Origin: Pseudomonas sp. efr-133-TYG-5
Lineage (GTDB): Bacteria > Pseudomonadota > Gammaproteobacteria > Pseudomonadales > Pseudomonadaceae
Length of the DNA stretch: 64,000 bases
Direction: 5' to 3'
Assembly (NCBI RefSeq): GCF_030209175.1
Contig: NZ_JARVSM010000002.1
Location: forward strand, 248,001-312,000
Below are positions 45,664 through 56,669 of this stretch, piece after piece. The notes under the pieces are model-generated. The model was not told the DNA's origin, searched no databases, and saw nothing but the letters and a program-made list of their open reading frames with translations. The position numbers were made by a program, and so were the translations under genes. Every line of letters begins with the position of its first letter. Within the stretch, counting starts at the first letter, position 1.

Positions 45664-46362
45664 ATGACTCAGTCCATCTGGAGCAAGTTGTTCACCGCAC
45701 TGCGCGGCGGCGCCAACGAAGTCGGCGAAGCGATCGCCGACCAGCAGGCCCTGCGCATTCTCGACCAGGAAATCCGTGAGGCCGACAGCGCGCTGTCCAA
45801 CGCCCGCCGCGAACTGGTCACCATCATGGCCAAGCACAAGCTGTCCGCCGACCGGGTCAGCGAGTACGACGCGAAGATCAAGGATCTCGAAGCCAAGGCA
45901 GTCTCGGCACTCAACGCCGGTCGTGAAGACCTCGCGCTGGAAGTGGCCGAGGCGATCTCGACCCTGACCAACGACCTCGATGTCGAGAAAAAGCAGAGCG
46001 ACGAATTCGGCGCCTACGCCGACAACATGCGCAAGGACATCAACAAGGCCGAAGCGCGGATCAAGAGCCTGCGCCAGCAGGTGGACATGGCCAAGGCCCG
46101 TGAAAGCGTGCAGAAGGCCCAGGTCAGCGCGTCCATTGCCAGCGGCGGCGCCAACGGCAAACTGGAAACCGCGGTCGGTACCCTCAATCGCCTGCAGGCC
46201 AAGCAGCAGCAACGTGCGGCCGAGCTGAACGCCCAGGACCAACTGGCCGAAGCCTCCAGCGGCAATGACCTGGAGCGCAAGCTGCGCGAAGCCGGCATCA
46301 CGCCGAACGAAGGCAGCGCGAACGCGATCCTCGAGCGTCTGAAGCAGAAGTCCGCTCAGTAA
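45664..46362 (+). CDS. yjfJ: PspA/IM30 family protein (YjfJ-like)
   Basis: A 232-residue ESCRT-III-like coiled-coil protein: IWSKLFTALRGGANEVGEAI, ALRILDQEIREADSALSNAR, long heptad regions, and a C-terminal helix EGSANAILERLKQKSAQ. PspA-family proteins coat and stabilise the inner membrane under stress. The gene lies 17 bases after yjfI. The stress that induces this operon is not visible from sequence. Confidence 0.92.
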   Translation: MTQSIWSKLFTALRGGANEVGEAIADQQALRILDQEIREADSALSNARRELVTIMAKHKLSADRVSEYDAKIKDLEAKAVSALNAGREDLALEVAEAISTLTNDLDVEKKQSDEFGAYADNMRKDINKAEARIKSLRQQVDMAKARESVQKAQVSASIASGGANGKLETAVGTLNRLQAKQQQRAAELNAQDQLAEASSGNDLERKLREAGITPNEGSANAILERLKQKSAQ

Positions 46363-46380
46363 GCCAATACGCAGCCATCC

Positions 46381-46467
46381 GTGGGAGCGAATCCGCTCGC
46401 GATGCGGCCGCCACATTCAACCGTAACGTTGACTGGCCGGCCGCTATCGCCGGCAGGCTCGCTCCCT
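46381..46467. repeat. REP pair inside the yjf-like operon
   Basis: GTGGGAGCGAATCCGCTCGC then GATG, and the inverted CTATCGCCGGCAGGCTCGCT then CCCTCA. Both arms have diverged. The pair divides the operon between the PspA-family gene and the DUF2491 gene and may reset mRNA levels there. Confidence 0.8.
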
Positions 46468-46575
46468 CATGCTTTGCGCGCTGCAAATCCTTCTGCTCGT
46501 TCACCCCGCGGCCCGGTACACTAGCCGCGTTTTTTTTGCCGCCGCACACCTCCACCCGCCTCAAGGAACGTAACC

Positions 46576-47214
46576 ATGGGATGGTTTAAAGATCTGCTGG
46601 GAACCACCGTCGCGCCGACGCCCGAGGCCGCCGCCGGCCCGCTCGGCCTGGCCCAGGGCAAGGCGCTGAGGTTCGATTCGACCCTGGGCCTGTTGCTCGA
46701 TGGCAGCACTTCGGTACGGGTCCCCGACGCCCAGGCCATCTGGAGCGCCGGCTGGATCGACCTCGGCCAGTCGAACAAACTGTACCGCTACTACCTGGAC
46801 AACGAAGATTTCTGGGTGCAGATCCACGTCACCGGGGCCGACCAGGTCGAGTCGGTGATCCTGTTCAACTACCTCAGTTATGTGACCGTCAACAGCGATG
46901 CCGAACTGCAGCGCCTGGCCGGCCCCGACAGCCAGATCGGCCTGCCGCAGTACCGCCATGACGGCGTGGCCTTCAGCCGCGAATGGGGCACCGAACAGGG
47001 CCAGACCGAACTCGTGCCGCTGACCGAACAGGTGGTCAACCCCGACGAGTCCTACACCATCGAGCACCACTCGATGCTCTACGCCCGCGACACCGGTCTG
47101 ACCGACCGCCGCGAACTGCTGCTGTTCTCCGTCGAACAGGACGAGGAAGGCACCGTCAGCCTCAGCACTTCGCTGGGCATTTCCCTGTACACCACCGATC
47201 TGAGCACTGTTTAA
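46576..47214 (+). CDS. yjfK: DUF2491 family protein (YjfK-like)
   Basis: A 212-residue soluble protein. It opens MGWFKDLLGTTVAPTPEAAA, has an LGLAQGKALRFDSTL strand, the central NEDFWVQIHVTGADQVESVI and LFNYLSYVTVNSDAEL, and an acidic beta-rich C-terminus (LLLFSVEQDEEGTVSLSTSL). The domain family is known from yjfK operons but not functionally. A REP pair separates it from yjfJ; it is 14 bases from yjfL. Confidence 0.88.
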   Translation: MGWFKDLLGTTVAPTPEAAAGPLGLAQGKALRFDSTLGLLLDGSTSVRVPDAQAIWSAGWIDLGQSNKLYRYYLDNEDFWVQIHVTGADQVESVILFNYLSYVTVNSDAELQRLAGPDSQIGLPQYRHDGVAFSREWGTEQGQTELVPLTEQVVNPDESYTIEHHSMLYARDTGLTDRRELLLFSVEQDEEGTVSLSTSLGISLYTTDLSTV

Positions 47215-47228
47215 AAAGGAAGTTAGTC

Positions 47229-47654
47229 ATGCTGGAAGTGCTGTCCGTTTCCCTCAACAAAACCGCATTGGTCGGCTTCATCGTCTATCTGATCGGCGCC
47301 GTGCTGCTGTTCATGCTGTTTCAGTTCGTCTACACCCGCCTCACCCCGCACAAGGAATTCGAGCTGATCCGCTCCGGCAACAGCGCCGCCGCCATCGCCC
47401 TGGCCGGCGCGATCATCGGTTTCGCGATTCCGGCGAGTAACGTGATCGCCTACTCGATCAACGTCCTCGACTTCGTCCTCTGGGCAGTCATCGCCGCCGT
47501 CGTGCAACTGCTGGCATTCCTCGCCACCAGCCTGGTGCTCAAGGGCACGTCCGAGCGTATCGCCAACGGCGAAATCGCTTCCGGCATTTACGTGGCGGCC
47601 GTGGCGATCAGCGTCGGCATGCTCAATGCTGCGTGCATGACACCGTCCCACTGA
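47229..47654 (+). CDS. yjfL: DUF350 membrane protein (YjfL-like)
   Basis: A 141-residue inner-membrane protein with four hydrophobic segments. The first is ALVGFIVYLIGAVLLFMLFQ; the next pair includes NSAAAIALAGAIIGFAIPAS and FVLWAVIAAVVQLLAFLATS; the last is IYVAAVAISVGMLNAACM. LIRSGNSAAAIALAGAIIGF matches the DUF350 signature, which is duplicated in larger relatives. ATG at 47229 follows AAGGAAG. Function is unknown. Confidence 0.9.
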   Translation: MLEVLSVSLNKTALVGFIVYLIGAVLLFMLFQFVYTRLTPHKEFELIRSGNSAAAIALAGAIIGFAIPASNVIAYSINVLDFVLWAVIAAVVQLLAFLATSLVLKGTSERIANGEIASGIYVAAVAISVGMLNAACMTPSH

Positions 47655-47671
47655 CCGGCAGGAAGCCTGTG

Positions 47672-48346
47672 ATGAAACGAAGCAAGTACGTTCAACTGTC
47701 CCTGGCCGCCTCCGTGGCCCTGGCGATTTCCGGCGAAGCCAGCGCGCTGGAGCAACAACGTTTCCAGAGCGTGGAACAGTGCGTGGATGCCGACGTGGCG
47801 GCCGAAGCCTGCACCAATGCCTATGTCGCCGCGTTGACCGAGCACCGGCGCATCGCCCCGGCCTACGATGACAAAGCCGCCTGTGATGCGGATTTCGCCG
47901 TCGACTGGTGTCAGAAAAATTCCGCCGGCCGTTTCGTGCCGAAACTCGGCGGGTTCAAGGTGCCGCCGAACGGCGAGCAGCAGGACCTCAATGCGCTGGC
48001 CAATGCCCAACTGCCCGCCGGCGACGCCGCGGCCACGCAAACCTCTCACTCGGCGCCGAGCACTGTGCACTCGTCCGGCGGCTCCGGCAACGGCTGGCTC
48101 AGCGGCTGGCTGATCGGCAATTCCATGAGCAACAACAGCCGCTCCGACTACGACTCGAACGCGGTCTATCGTGAGCGCAACAGCCGCCAGAGCTACGACA
48201 CTTCGACGCTCAACCGGCGCATCGAATCGGCGCCGACCAGCCGCAGCCAATCGGTTGACGTCGCGTCCTCGACCTCCCGTGGCGGCTTCGGCAGCCAGTC
48301 CAGCGCACGCAGCGGTTGGGGCGGCTGGGGCAGTTCGAGCAGCTGA
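47672..48346 (+). CDS. yjfM: DUF1190 protein (YjfM-like)
   Basis: A 224-residue protein with a cleavable signal peptide (MKRSKYVQLSLAASVALAIS then GEASA). Paired cysteines appear in FQSVEQCVDADVAAEACTNA and DKAACDADFAVDWCQ. The C-terminal half is a low-complexity Ser/Gly/Arg region ending RSGWGGWGSSSS, typical of DUF1190. It is probably exported to the cell envelope. It lies 17 bases after yjfL and 2 bases before yjfC. Confidence 0.9.
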   Translation: MKRSKYVQLSLAASVALAISGEASALEQQRFQSVEQCVDADVAAEACTNAYVAALTEHRRIAPAYDDKAACDADFAVDWCQKNSAGRFVPKLGGFKVPPNGEQQDLNALANAQLPAGDAAATQTSHSAPSTVHSSGGSGNGWLSGWLIGNSMSNNSRSDYDSNAVYRERNSRQSYDTSTLNRRIESAPTSRSQSVDVASSTSRGGFGSQSSARSGWGGWGSSSS

Positions 48347-48348
48347 CC

Positions 48349-49506
48349 ATGAAGAAGATCCACTGCGCCGAGCGCCCCGACTGGAAGCAGACCGCCGAAC
48401 GCCTCGGCTTCATGTTCCACACCATCGACGACGAGCCGTACTGGGACGAGCGCGCCTACTATCAGTTCACGCTGGCGCAGATCGAAAACGATCTCGAGGA
48501 CCCGACCACCGAGCTGCACGAGATGTGCATGGACCTGGTCGACCGCGTGGTGCACAGCGAAGCGTTGCTCGATCGTCTGAGCATTCCCCCGGCGTACTAC
48601 GACCTGATCCGTACTTCCTGGCTGGAAGGTCATCCGCATCTGTACGGGCGCATGGACTTTTCCTACGACGGCAACGGTCCGGCGAAGCTGCTGGAGCTCA
48701 ACTACGACACGCCGACCAGCCTCTACGAAGCGGCGGCGTTCCAGTGGGGCTGGCTGGAACAGTGCATCGAGCGCGGTACGCTGCCGGCCCATGCCGACCA
48801 GTTCAACAGCATCGACACCCGCCTGCACCAGGCCTTCGCCCAGTTGCAGCTCGAGCGCCCGTTCTATTTCGCCTCGATGAAAGGCTCGGTCGAAGACAAG
48901 GGCACCACCGACTATCTGCGCCTGATTGCGGAAAAGGTCGGCATTGAATCGCGGCACATCGATATCGAGGATATCGGCCTGAGCGCCGACGGCCGTTTCG
49001 TCGACCTCGAGGATCGCTGGATCCCGCACCTGTTCAAGCTGCACGCCTGGGAGTTCATCTTTCACGAACCGTTCGGCGCGGCGATTGCCCAGTGCGACAC
49101 GCAGTTCTTCGAGCCGGCATGGAAAGCCATTCTGTCCAACAAAGGCGTGCTGCCGCTGCTCTGGGAGATGCACGAGGGCCATCCGAACCTGCTCGCGGCG
49201 CACCTGGATCCCGATCCTTCGCGCAGCGTGCCCAAGGGCTGGGTACGCAAGCCGTACTTCTCCCGCGAGGGCGCCAACATCGAGCTGCAGACCCGCGAAG
49301 GCCTGACACTGAAAGAGGACGGCCCCTACACCGACGCGCCGTTCATCCTGCAGGCGTTCGCCCCGCTGCCGAAATTCGATGACAGCTACACGCTGATCGG
49401 CTCCTGGGTGATCGGCGATCAGGCCGCCGGTATCGGCGTGCGCGAGGACAACAGCCTGATCACCAAGGACTCCAGTCGCTTCCTGCCGCACCTGATTCTG
49501 GACTGA
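48349..49506 (+). CDS. yjfC: Glutathionylspermidine synthase family protein (YjfC-like)
   Basis: A 385-residue ATP-grasp ligase-like protein: MDFSYDGNGPAKLLELNYDT then PTSLYEAAAFQWGWLEQ, YFASMKGSVEDKGTTDYLRL, and EMHEGHPNLLAAHLDPDPSR then PYFSREGANIEL at the nucleotide and substrate sites. It has the synthetase half only, without the amidase domain of E. coli GspS. The amide bond it makes is not known for YjfC/YgiC proteins. It is the last gene of the operon, followed by a strong terminator. Confidence 0.9.
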   Translation: MKKIHCAERPDWKQTAERLGFMFHTIDDEPYWDERAYYQFTLAQIENDLEDPTTELHEMCMDLVDRVVHSEALLDRLSIPPAYYDLIRTSWLEGHPHLYGRMDFSYDGNGPAKLLELNYDTPTSLYEAAAFQWGWLEQCIERGTLPAHADQFNSIDTRLHQAFAQLQLERPFYFASMKGSVEDKGTTDYLRLIAEKVGIESRHIDIEDIGLSADGRFVDLEDRWIPHLFKLHAWEFIFHEPFGAAIAQCDTQFFEPAWKAILSNKGVLPLLWEMHEGHPNLLAAHLDPDPSRSVPKGWVRKPYFSREGANIELQTREGLTLKEDGPYTDAPFILQAFAPLPKFDDSYTLIGSWVIGDQAAGIGVREDNSLITKDSSRFLPHLILD

Positions 49507-49530
49507 TTACCCGCACGCATTGCGTCCATG

Positions 49531-49565
49531 AAAAAACCCGTAGCGTTGCCGCGCTACGGGTTTTT
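49531..49565. terminator. Bidirectional terminator after the yjf-like operon
   Basis: A perfect 9-bp stem (CCCGTAGCG / CGCTACGGG) flanked by six A on the left and five T on the right. It serves the yjf operon (plus) and the convergent acyltransferase gene (minus). Confidence 0.92.
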
Positions 49566-49578
49566 CTTGGCGGAGGCC

Positions 49579-50781
49579 TTACGACAGTTCGGTGCTGCGG
49601 GCCGGGACAGCGGTAGGTTGATCCTTGGCGGCTTCGTTGCTGCCGAGGCCGGCCATTCGGCGCCGGGCGATCTCTGCACCGCGACGGCGCAGCGGCGTTT
49701 CGACAAAGCGGTAGTTCAGCTCGCTGCACACCAGCATGATCGCGAACGAGGTGAGCAGCATCTGCACGGTGAATTCCGGCCCCAGTTCGACGCCCCTCTC
49801 GCTGGCCACCCGGCTCCAGATCTCGGTGCTCAAGTGGTAGGCGAACATGTGCACGACGTACAACGCGTACGAGCGAGAACCCAGCCATTGGCCGATCCCG
49901 CTCAGGAAGGCCGGGCAATAGATGTAGCCCTTCTGGTAACTGGAGAGCCAGACCAGGATCAGCGCATTGATGGCAATCAACCCCACCGCGATCGGCATGG
50001 CGATCATCTGGCCGGCAATCGCACCGAGCATGTACAGCAGAAACAGTGTGACACCCAGCCGTTTCAGCAGGCTGCTCCCCAGCGCCACGGGCTCGATGTC
50101 CTTGTAAAGCGACGTGCGGGTGAACAGGCAGAGCAGAATGCCCCACATCATCGCGTCTAGGCGGAACGAGAAGAGCATGCCGGCCAGCGGTCCGCCAAAC
50201 GCATAACGATTGAACGGGAACTGCACGGCAATCAGCGCGATCAGGGTGATTACCCGCCAGCGCGTGGACGTGATCAACAGCAGGAACAGCGGGAAGATGA
50301 AGTAGAACTGCTCCTCCAGCGCCAGGCTCCAGTACACCGAGTTCGGTCCCAGCAGCACGCCGTACTGGTTTGCCAGGTTACCGGTGAACGTGGCGACGGC
50401 GGTGAAGCTGCGCAGATTGTCGAACCAGGACTGGAACGCGTTCGACTGGTTGAAGAAGATCGAGAACGCCAGGGGAATCAGTACCCACAGCCAGGCCGTG
50501 GGCAACAGCCGATAGGCGCGGCGGATCCAGAACGACGTGGCGGCGAGGCCGAAGCGGTTCTGTTCGCGGTTTTTATCGAAGTAGTCGAGGTAGGCCTTGC
50601 TGACCACGTAACCGGAAATACAGAAAAACAGATCCACACCCGACCATGGCGAGTACACGTTGAATATCTTCTGCGTGAACTCGGCGTGGAACGGCAATAA
50701 CAACGAACTGTGAGCCAACACCGTCATCAGGATGGCCACGCCGCGCAGGTACTCGATTTCCTTGTTCTTGCTACTGCTCAT
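49579..50781 (-). CDS. Acyltransferase 3 family membrane protein (OafA-like)
   Basis: A 400-residue integral membrane acyltransferase. ATG at 50781 (MSSSKNKEIEYLRGVAILM) is preferred to the upstream one because EIEYLRGVAILMTVLAHSSL is the family N-terminus, with the catalytic-type His. It also has WSGVDLFFCISGYVVSKAYL and VYWSLALEEQFYFIFPLFLL. There are about ten transmembrane segments and no SGNH domain. It acetylates an envelope polysaccharide or lipid; the acceptor is unknown. It is a single gene. Confidence 0.9.
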   Translation of the reverse strand: MSSSKNKEIEYLRGVAILMTVLAHSSLLLPFHAEFTQKIFNVYSPWSGVDLFFCISGYVVSKAYLDYFDKNREQNRFGLAATSFWIRRAYRLLPTAWLWVLIPLAFSIFFNQSNAFQSWFDNLRSFTAVATFTGNLANQYGVLLGPNSVYWSLALEEQFYFIFPLFLLLITSTRWRVITLIALIAVQFPFNRYAFGGPLAGMLFSFRLDAMMWGILLCLFTRTSLYKDIEPVALGSSLLKRLGVTLFLLYMLGAIAGQMIAMPIAVGLIAINALILVWLSSYQKGYIYCPAFLSGIGQWLGSRSYALYVVHMFAYHLSTEIWSRVASERGVELGPEFTVQMLLTSFAIMLVCSELNYRFVETPLRRRGAEIARRRMAGLGSNEAAKDQPTAVPARSTELS

Positions 50782-50988
50782 CGGTTTCTCTTGTTCTTGT
50801 GATGGAACAGCCCCCATACCGCCGGAGATGCTCGGGTAGAAATCGACCGTTTCAGCGGTCGCCGGGACGGATCATGGATCGGCCGGGCGCAGCCTTCAAG
50901 GCTCAGCGCGAAACTTTAGGGTACGCGGTACCGGGACTGTTTGGTCAGGTCCTGGACAACTCGGCACATTCCGCCCCGCCAAAACGAC

Positions 50989-51012
50989 AAAACCCCCGCA
51001 ATGCGGGGGTTT
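50989..51012 (-). terminator. Terminator of ssb
   Basis: AAAACCCCCGCA and ATGCGGGGGTTT form a perfect stem with a T run in the minus-strand RNA. It lies 26 bases past the ssb stop. The remaining 250-base gap toward the acyltransferase gene shows no further gene. Confidence 0.88.
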
Positions 51013-51038
51013 CGAGTGCTAAATCAACAGCGCGCCGA

Positions 51039-51557
51039 TCAGAACGGGATATCGTCATCGAAGCTGTCGAAATCCGGAGCCGGTTGCGGTGCGGCCTGCT
51101 GTGGTGCCGGAGCCGAACGCTGCTGCGGAGCCGATTGCTGCGGGCGCGGAGCCTGCTGACGTGGCGCCTGCTGCTGGTAGTTGTTGCCACCGCCTTGTTG
51201 GTCGCCCTGTTGCGGACGGCCGCCGAGCAGCTGCATGGTGCCTTGCATGTCGACCACGATTTCAGTGGTGTAACGCTTGATACCGTCTTTTTCCCACTCG
51301 CGGGTCTGCAGCTTGCCTTCGATGTACACCTGCGAACCTTTGCGCAGGTATTCGCCGGCGATTTCCGCGACTTTGCCGAACATCGACACACGGTGCCACT
51401 CGGTCTTCTCGACCTTCTGACCGGTCTGCTTGTCGGTCCACTGTTCGCTGGTCGCCAGACTCAGGTTGGTCACGGCGTTACCGTTAGGCAGGTAGCGAAC
51501 TTCGGGATCCTGGCCGCAAGTGCCGACCAATATGACTTTGTTAACCCCACGGGCCAT
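51039..51557 (-). CDS. ssb: Single-stranded DNA-binding protein
   Basis: A 172-residue protein with an N-terminal OB fold ([59 protein letters not shown]). A Gln/Pro-rich disordered linker (115-160) is followed by the acidic tip DSFDDDIPF that binds repair and replication partners. It lies 9 bases downstream of the MFS gene, the usual Pseudomonas order. Confidence 0.98.
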   Translation of the reverse strand: MARGVNKVILVGTCGQDPEVRYLPNGNAVTNLSLATSEQWTDKQTGQKVEKTEWHRVSMFGKVAEIAGEYLRKGSQVYIEGKLQTREWEKDGIKRYTTEIVVDMQGTMQLLGGRPQQGDQQGGGNNYQQQAPRQQAPRPQQSAPQQRSAPAPQQAAPQPAPDFDSFDDDIPF

Positions 51558-51566
51558 AACGTTCTC

Positions 51567-52964
51567 CTAGGCTTCGCAAGCAGCCTCGGCCGGGTTGTTC
51601 ACCAGGCGTTCGAGGGTGTCGCGATCCACTAATTCTTTGTCCAGTTTGATGTAAACAGCCGCTTCATCCGCGACTATCACTGCATCTGTTACCCCTACAA
51701 GGGCCTTGAGGCGCTCGACCAGGCCCGCTTCGCGGATCGCCTCGGGCGACAACGGCAGGCGCAGGCTCGTCACGTAGGGAGGTTCGCGCATGGTAACAGC
51801 AAAGGCCAGCCAGATGGCAGCCAGACCGGCACATCCCAGGAACACAACCGACAGACCGCCATGCTGGAACAACCAGCCGCCGAGAATCCCGCCGAGTGCC
51901 GAACCGAGGAATTGACTGGTGGAGTACACGCCCATCGCCGTGCCCTTGCCACCCGCCGGTGAAACCTTGCTGATCAGCGACGGCAGAGAGGCCTCCAGCA
52001 GATTGAATGCGGTGAAGAACACCACTGTTCCGATCACCAGAGCCCGCAGGCCGTCACCGAACTGCCAGAAGAATAGCTCAGTGAGCATCAGCGTCAGCAC
52101 GGCGCCGAGCAAAACTCGTTTCATTTTGCGTTTCTTCTCGCCATAGATGATGAACGGAATCATGGCGAAGAAAGAGATCAGCAGCGCATTCAGGTAGACC
52201 CACCAGTGCTGCTCCTTGGGCAACCCGGCTTTTGTCACCAGGGCCAGCGGCAAGGCGACGAAGCTCGACATCAACATCGCGTGCAACACAAAAATCCCCA
52301 GATCGAGGCGCAGCAGGTCCGGATGCCGGAGCGTGGGCATCAACGCCTGCCGCGCCACCCCGGACTCGCGATGACTCAACGGCCCGGTGGATTTCGGCAC
52401 CATGAACATCACGATCACGATCCCAACCAGGGCCATGCCGCCGGTGGCCAGGAACAGTCCGGACAGGCCGAACGCCCGGGTCAGCAGCGGCCCGACCACC
52501 ATGGCCACGGCGAACGACAGGCCGATGGTCATGCCGATCATGGCCATGGCCTTGGTGCGGTGCTGTTCGCGGGTCAGGTCGGAGAGCAAGGCCATCACAG
52601 CTGCGGAAATCGCCCCGGCGCCTTGCAGGATGCGTCCGGCGATCACGCCCCAGATCGAGTCGGCCTGAGCCGCCAGCACGCTGCCGAGCGCGAACACCAC
52701 CAGGCCGAGAAAAATCACCGGACGCCGGCCGATGCGATCGGAAATGATCCCGAACGGAATCTGGAAAATCGCTTGGGTCAGGCCGTAAGCGCCAATCGCC
52801 AGCCCGATCAGGGCCGGGGTCGCTCCCGCCAGGTCCATGCCGTAGGTCGCCAGGACCGGCAACACCATGAACATGCCAAGCATACGGAAGGCGAACACCA
52901 GGGCCAGACCGCTCGCCGCGCGGGTCTCGCTGCCACTCATGCGTTCGCTGTGGGGATCGTGCAT
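51567..52964 (-). CDS. MFS transporter with cytoplasmic C-terminal domain
   Basis: A 465-residue major facilitator protein with 12 probable transmembrane segments. The loop motif GIISDRIGRRPVIFLG after TM2 and LQGAGAISAAVMALLSDLT in TM4-5 are typical of drug/H+ antiporters. The last 70 residues (VERLKALVGVTDAVIVADEA then AVYIKLDKELVDRDTLERLV) form a small alpha/beta domain that is unusual for MFS pumps. Its substrate is unknown. It is conserved between uvrA (divergent) and ssb. Confidence 0.9.
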   Translation of the reverse strand: MHDPHSERMSGSETRAASGLALVFAFRMLGMFMVLPVLATYGMDLAGATPALIGLAIGAYGLTQAIFQIPFGIISDRIGRRPVIFLGLVVFALGSVLAAQADSIWGVIAGRILQGAGAISAAVMALLSDLTREQHRTKAMAMIGMTIGLSFAVAMVVGPLLTRAFGLSGLFLATGGMALVGIVIVMFMVPKSTGPLSHRESGVARQALMPTLRHPDLLRLDLGIFVLHAMLMSSFVALPLALVTKAGLPKEQHWWVYLNALLISFFAMIPFIIYGEKKRKMKRVLLGAVLTLMLTELFFWQFGDGLRALVIGTVVFFTAFNLLEASLPSLISKVSPAGGKGTAMGVYSTSQFLGSALGGILGGWLFQHGGLSVVFLGCAGLAAIWLAFAVTMREPPYVTSLRLPLSPEAIREAGLVERLKALVGVTDAVIVADEAAVYIKLDKELVDRDTLERLVNNPAEAACEA

Positions 52965-53155
52965 GGAAAAACCTCATGTGAACCGGCGGCGATTCTACCA
53001 GTCCCATCGAAAGACGGGGTATATCGCGACGCTTTGCCACGTATAGATGAAACTCTCTTCATGTAAGGCCAGCAACGCTTCGCCTGATAGTGTGCATCCA
53101 TCCAGTATTTGCCCGTATACTCCTACGTTTTCGACGCCCGCCGAGCGAGGCCACT

Positions 53156-55990
<2,835 letters not shown>

Positions 55991-56002
55991 TCTGCGGGCA
56001 TG

Positions 56003-56043
56003 AAAAAGCCCCTGGCACGTGTTCAGTGCCAGGGGCTTTTTTG
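56003..56043. terminator. Bidirectional terminator of uvrA and the ferritin gene
   Basis: A 15-bp perfect stem (AAAAGCCCCTGGCAC / GTGCCAGGGGCTTTT) with a 7-base loop, A-rich on the left and T-rich on the right. Confidence 0.93.
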
Positions 56044-56054
56044 TATCGACGCAA

Positions 56055-56519
56055 TCAGGTGTGGGATTGCAGGTAGTTCTCGAGACCGATCAGCTTGATC
56101 AGGCCCAACTGCTTTTCCAGCCAGTAGGTGTGATCTTCTTCGGTATCGTTGAGCTGCACCCGCAGGATCTCGCGACTGACATAGTCATTGTGCTGCTCGC
56201 AAAGCTCGATGCCTTTGCACAGCGCGGCGCGAACCTTGTACTCGAGACGCAGATCCGCTTCGAGCATCGAAGGCACCGTGGTGCCGACATCCAGATCATC
56301 CGGACGCATGCGCGGCGTGCCTTCGAGCATCAGGATGCGGCGCATCAAGGCGTCGGCATGACCGGCCTCTTCTTCCATCTCGTGGTTGATTCGTTCGTAG
56401 AGCTTGGTGAATCCCCAGTCCTCATACATCCGCGAGTGAACGAAATATTGGTCACGCGCGGCCAGTTCGCCGGTCAGCAACGTGTTGAGGTAATCGATTA
56501 CGTCTGGGTGGCCTTGCAT
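56055..56519 (-). CDS. bfr: Bacterioferritin-family ferritin lacking the heme ligand (FtnA/BfrA type)
   Basis: A 154-residue four-helix ferritin. ATG at 56519 gives the standard start [20 protein letters not shown]. The ferroxidase ligands are all present (E18, E51, H54, E93/94 region, E127, H130). The usual heme-axial Met52 is Ala ([14 protein letters not shown]), so interface heme is not expected. P. aeruginosa has the same situation in its FtnA (bfrA), also next to katA. It stores iron as ferric mineral and supplies iron to the catalase. Confidence 0.94.
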   Translation of the reverse strand: MQGHPDVIDYLNTLLTGELAARDQYFVHSRMYEDWGFTKLYERINHEMEEEAGHADALMRRILMLEGTPRMRPDDLDVGTTVPSMLEADLRLEYKVRAALCKGIELCEQHNDYVSREILRVQLNDTEEDHTYWLEKQLGLIKLIGLENYLQSHT

Positions 56520-56632
56520 CGCCCTACATCTCCCTGCCTGAAAGTCTGTAGTTTGAACCAAGCTGACTGGAAGGTCACCCGCTTAGCGCAATAAAAGCGC
56601 AGATATTCTGAGAAAAGCAGGCGAAATAACGC

Positions 56633-56658
56633 AAAAACCGCCCTCAATGAGGGCGGTT
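56633..56658 (-). terminator. Terminator of katA
   Basis: AACCGCCCTCA / TGAGGGCGGTT stem with a one-base A between the arms; five T residues follow it in the minus-strand RNA, 12 bases past the katA stop. Confidence 0.88.
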
Positions 56659-56669
56659 CTGCTTCTCGT

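Noticed and set aside
53041-53155. LexA box in the uvrA/MFS divergent region
   Set aside because: No CTG-N10-CAG site was found despite uvrA being an SOS gene in E. coli.
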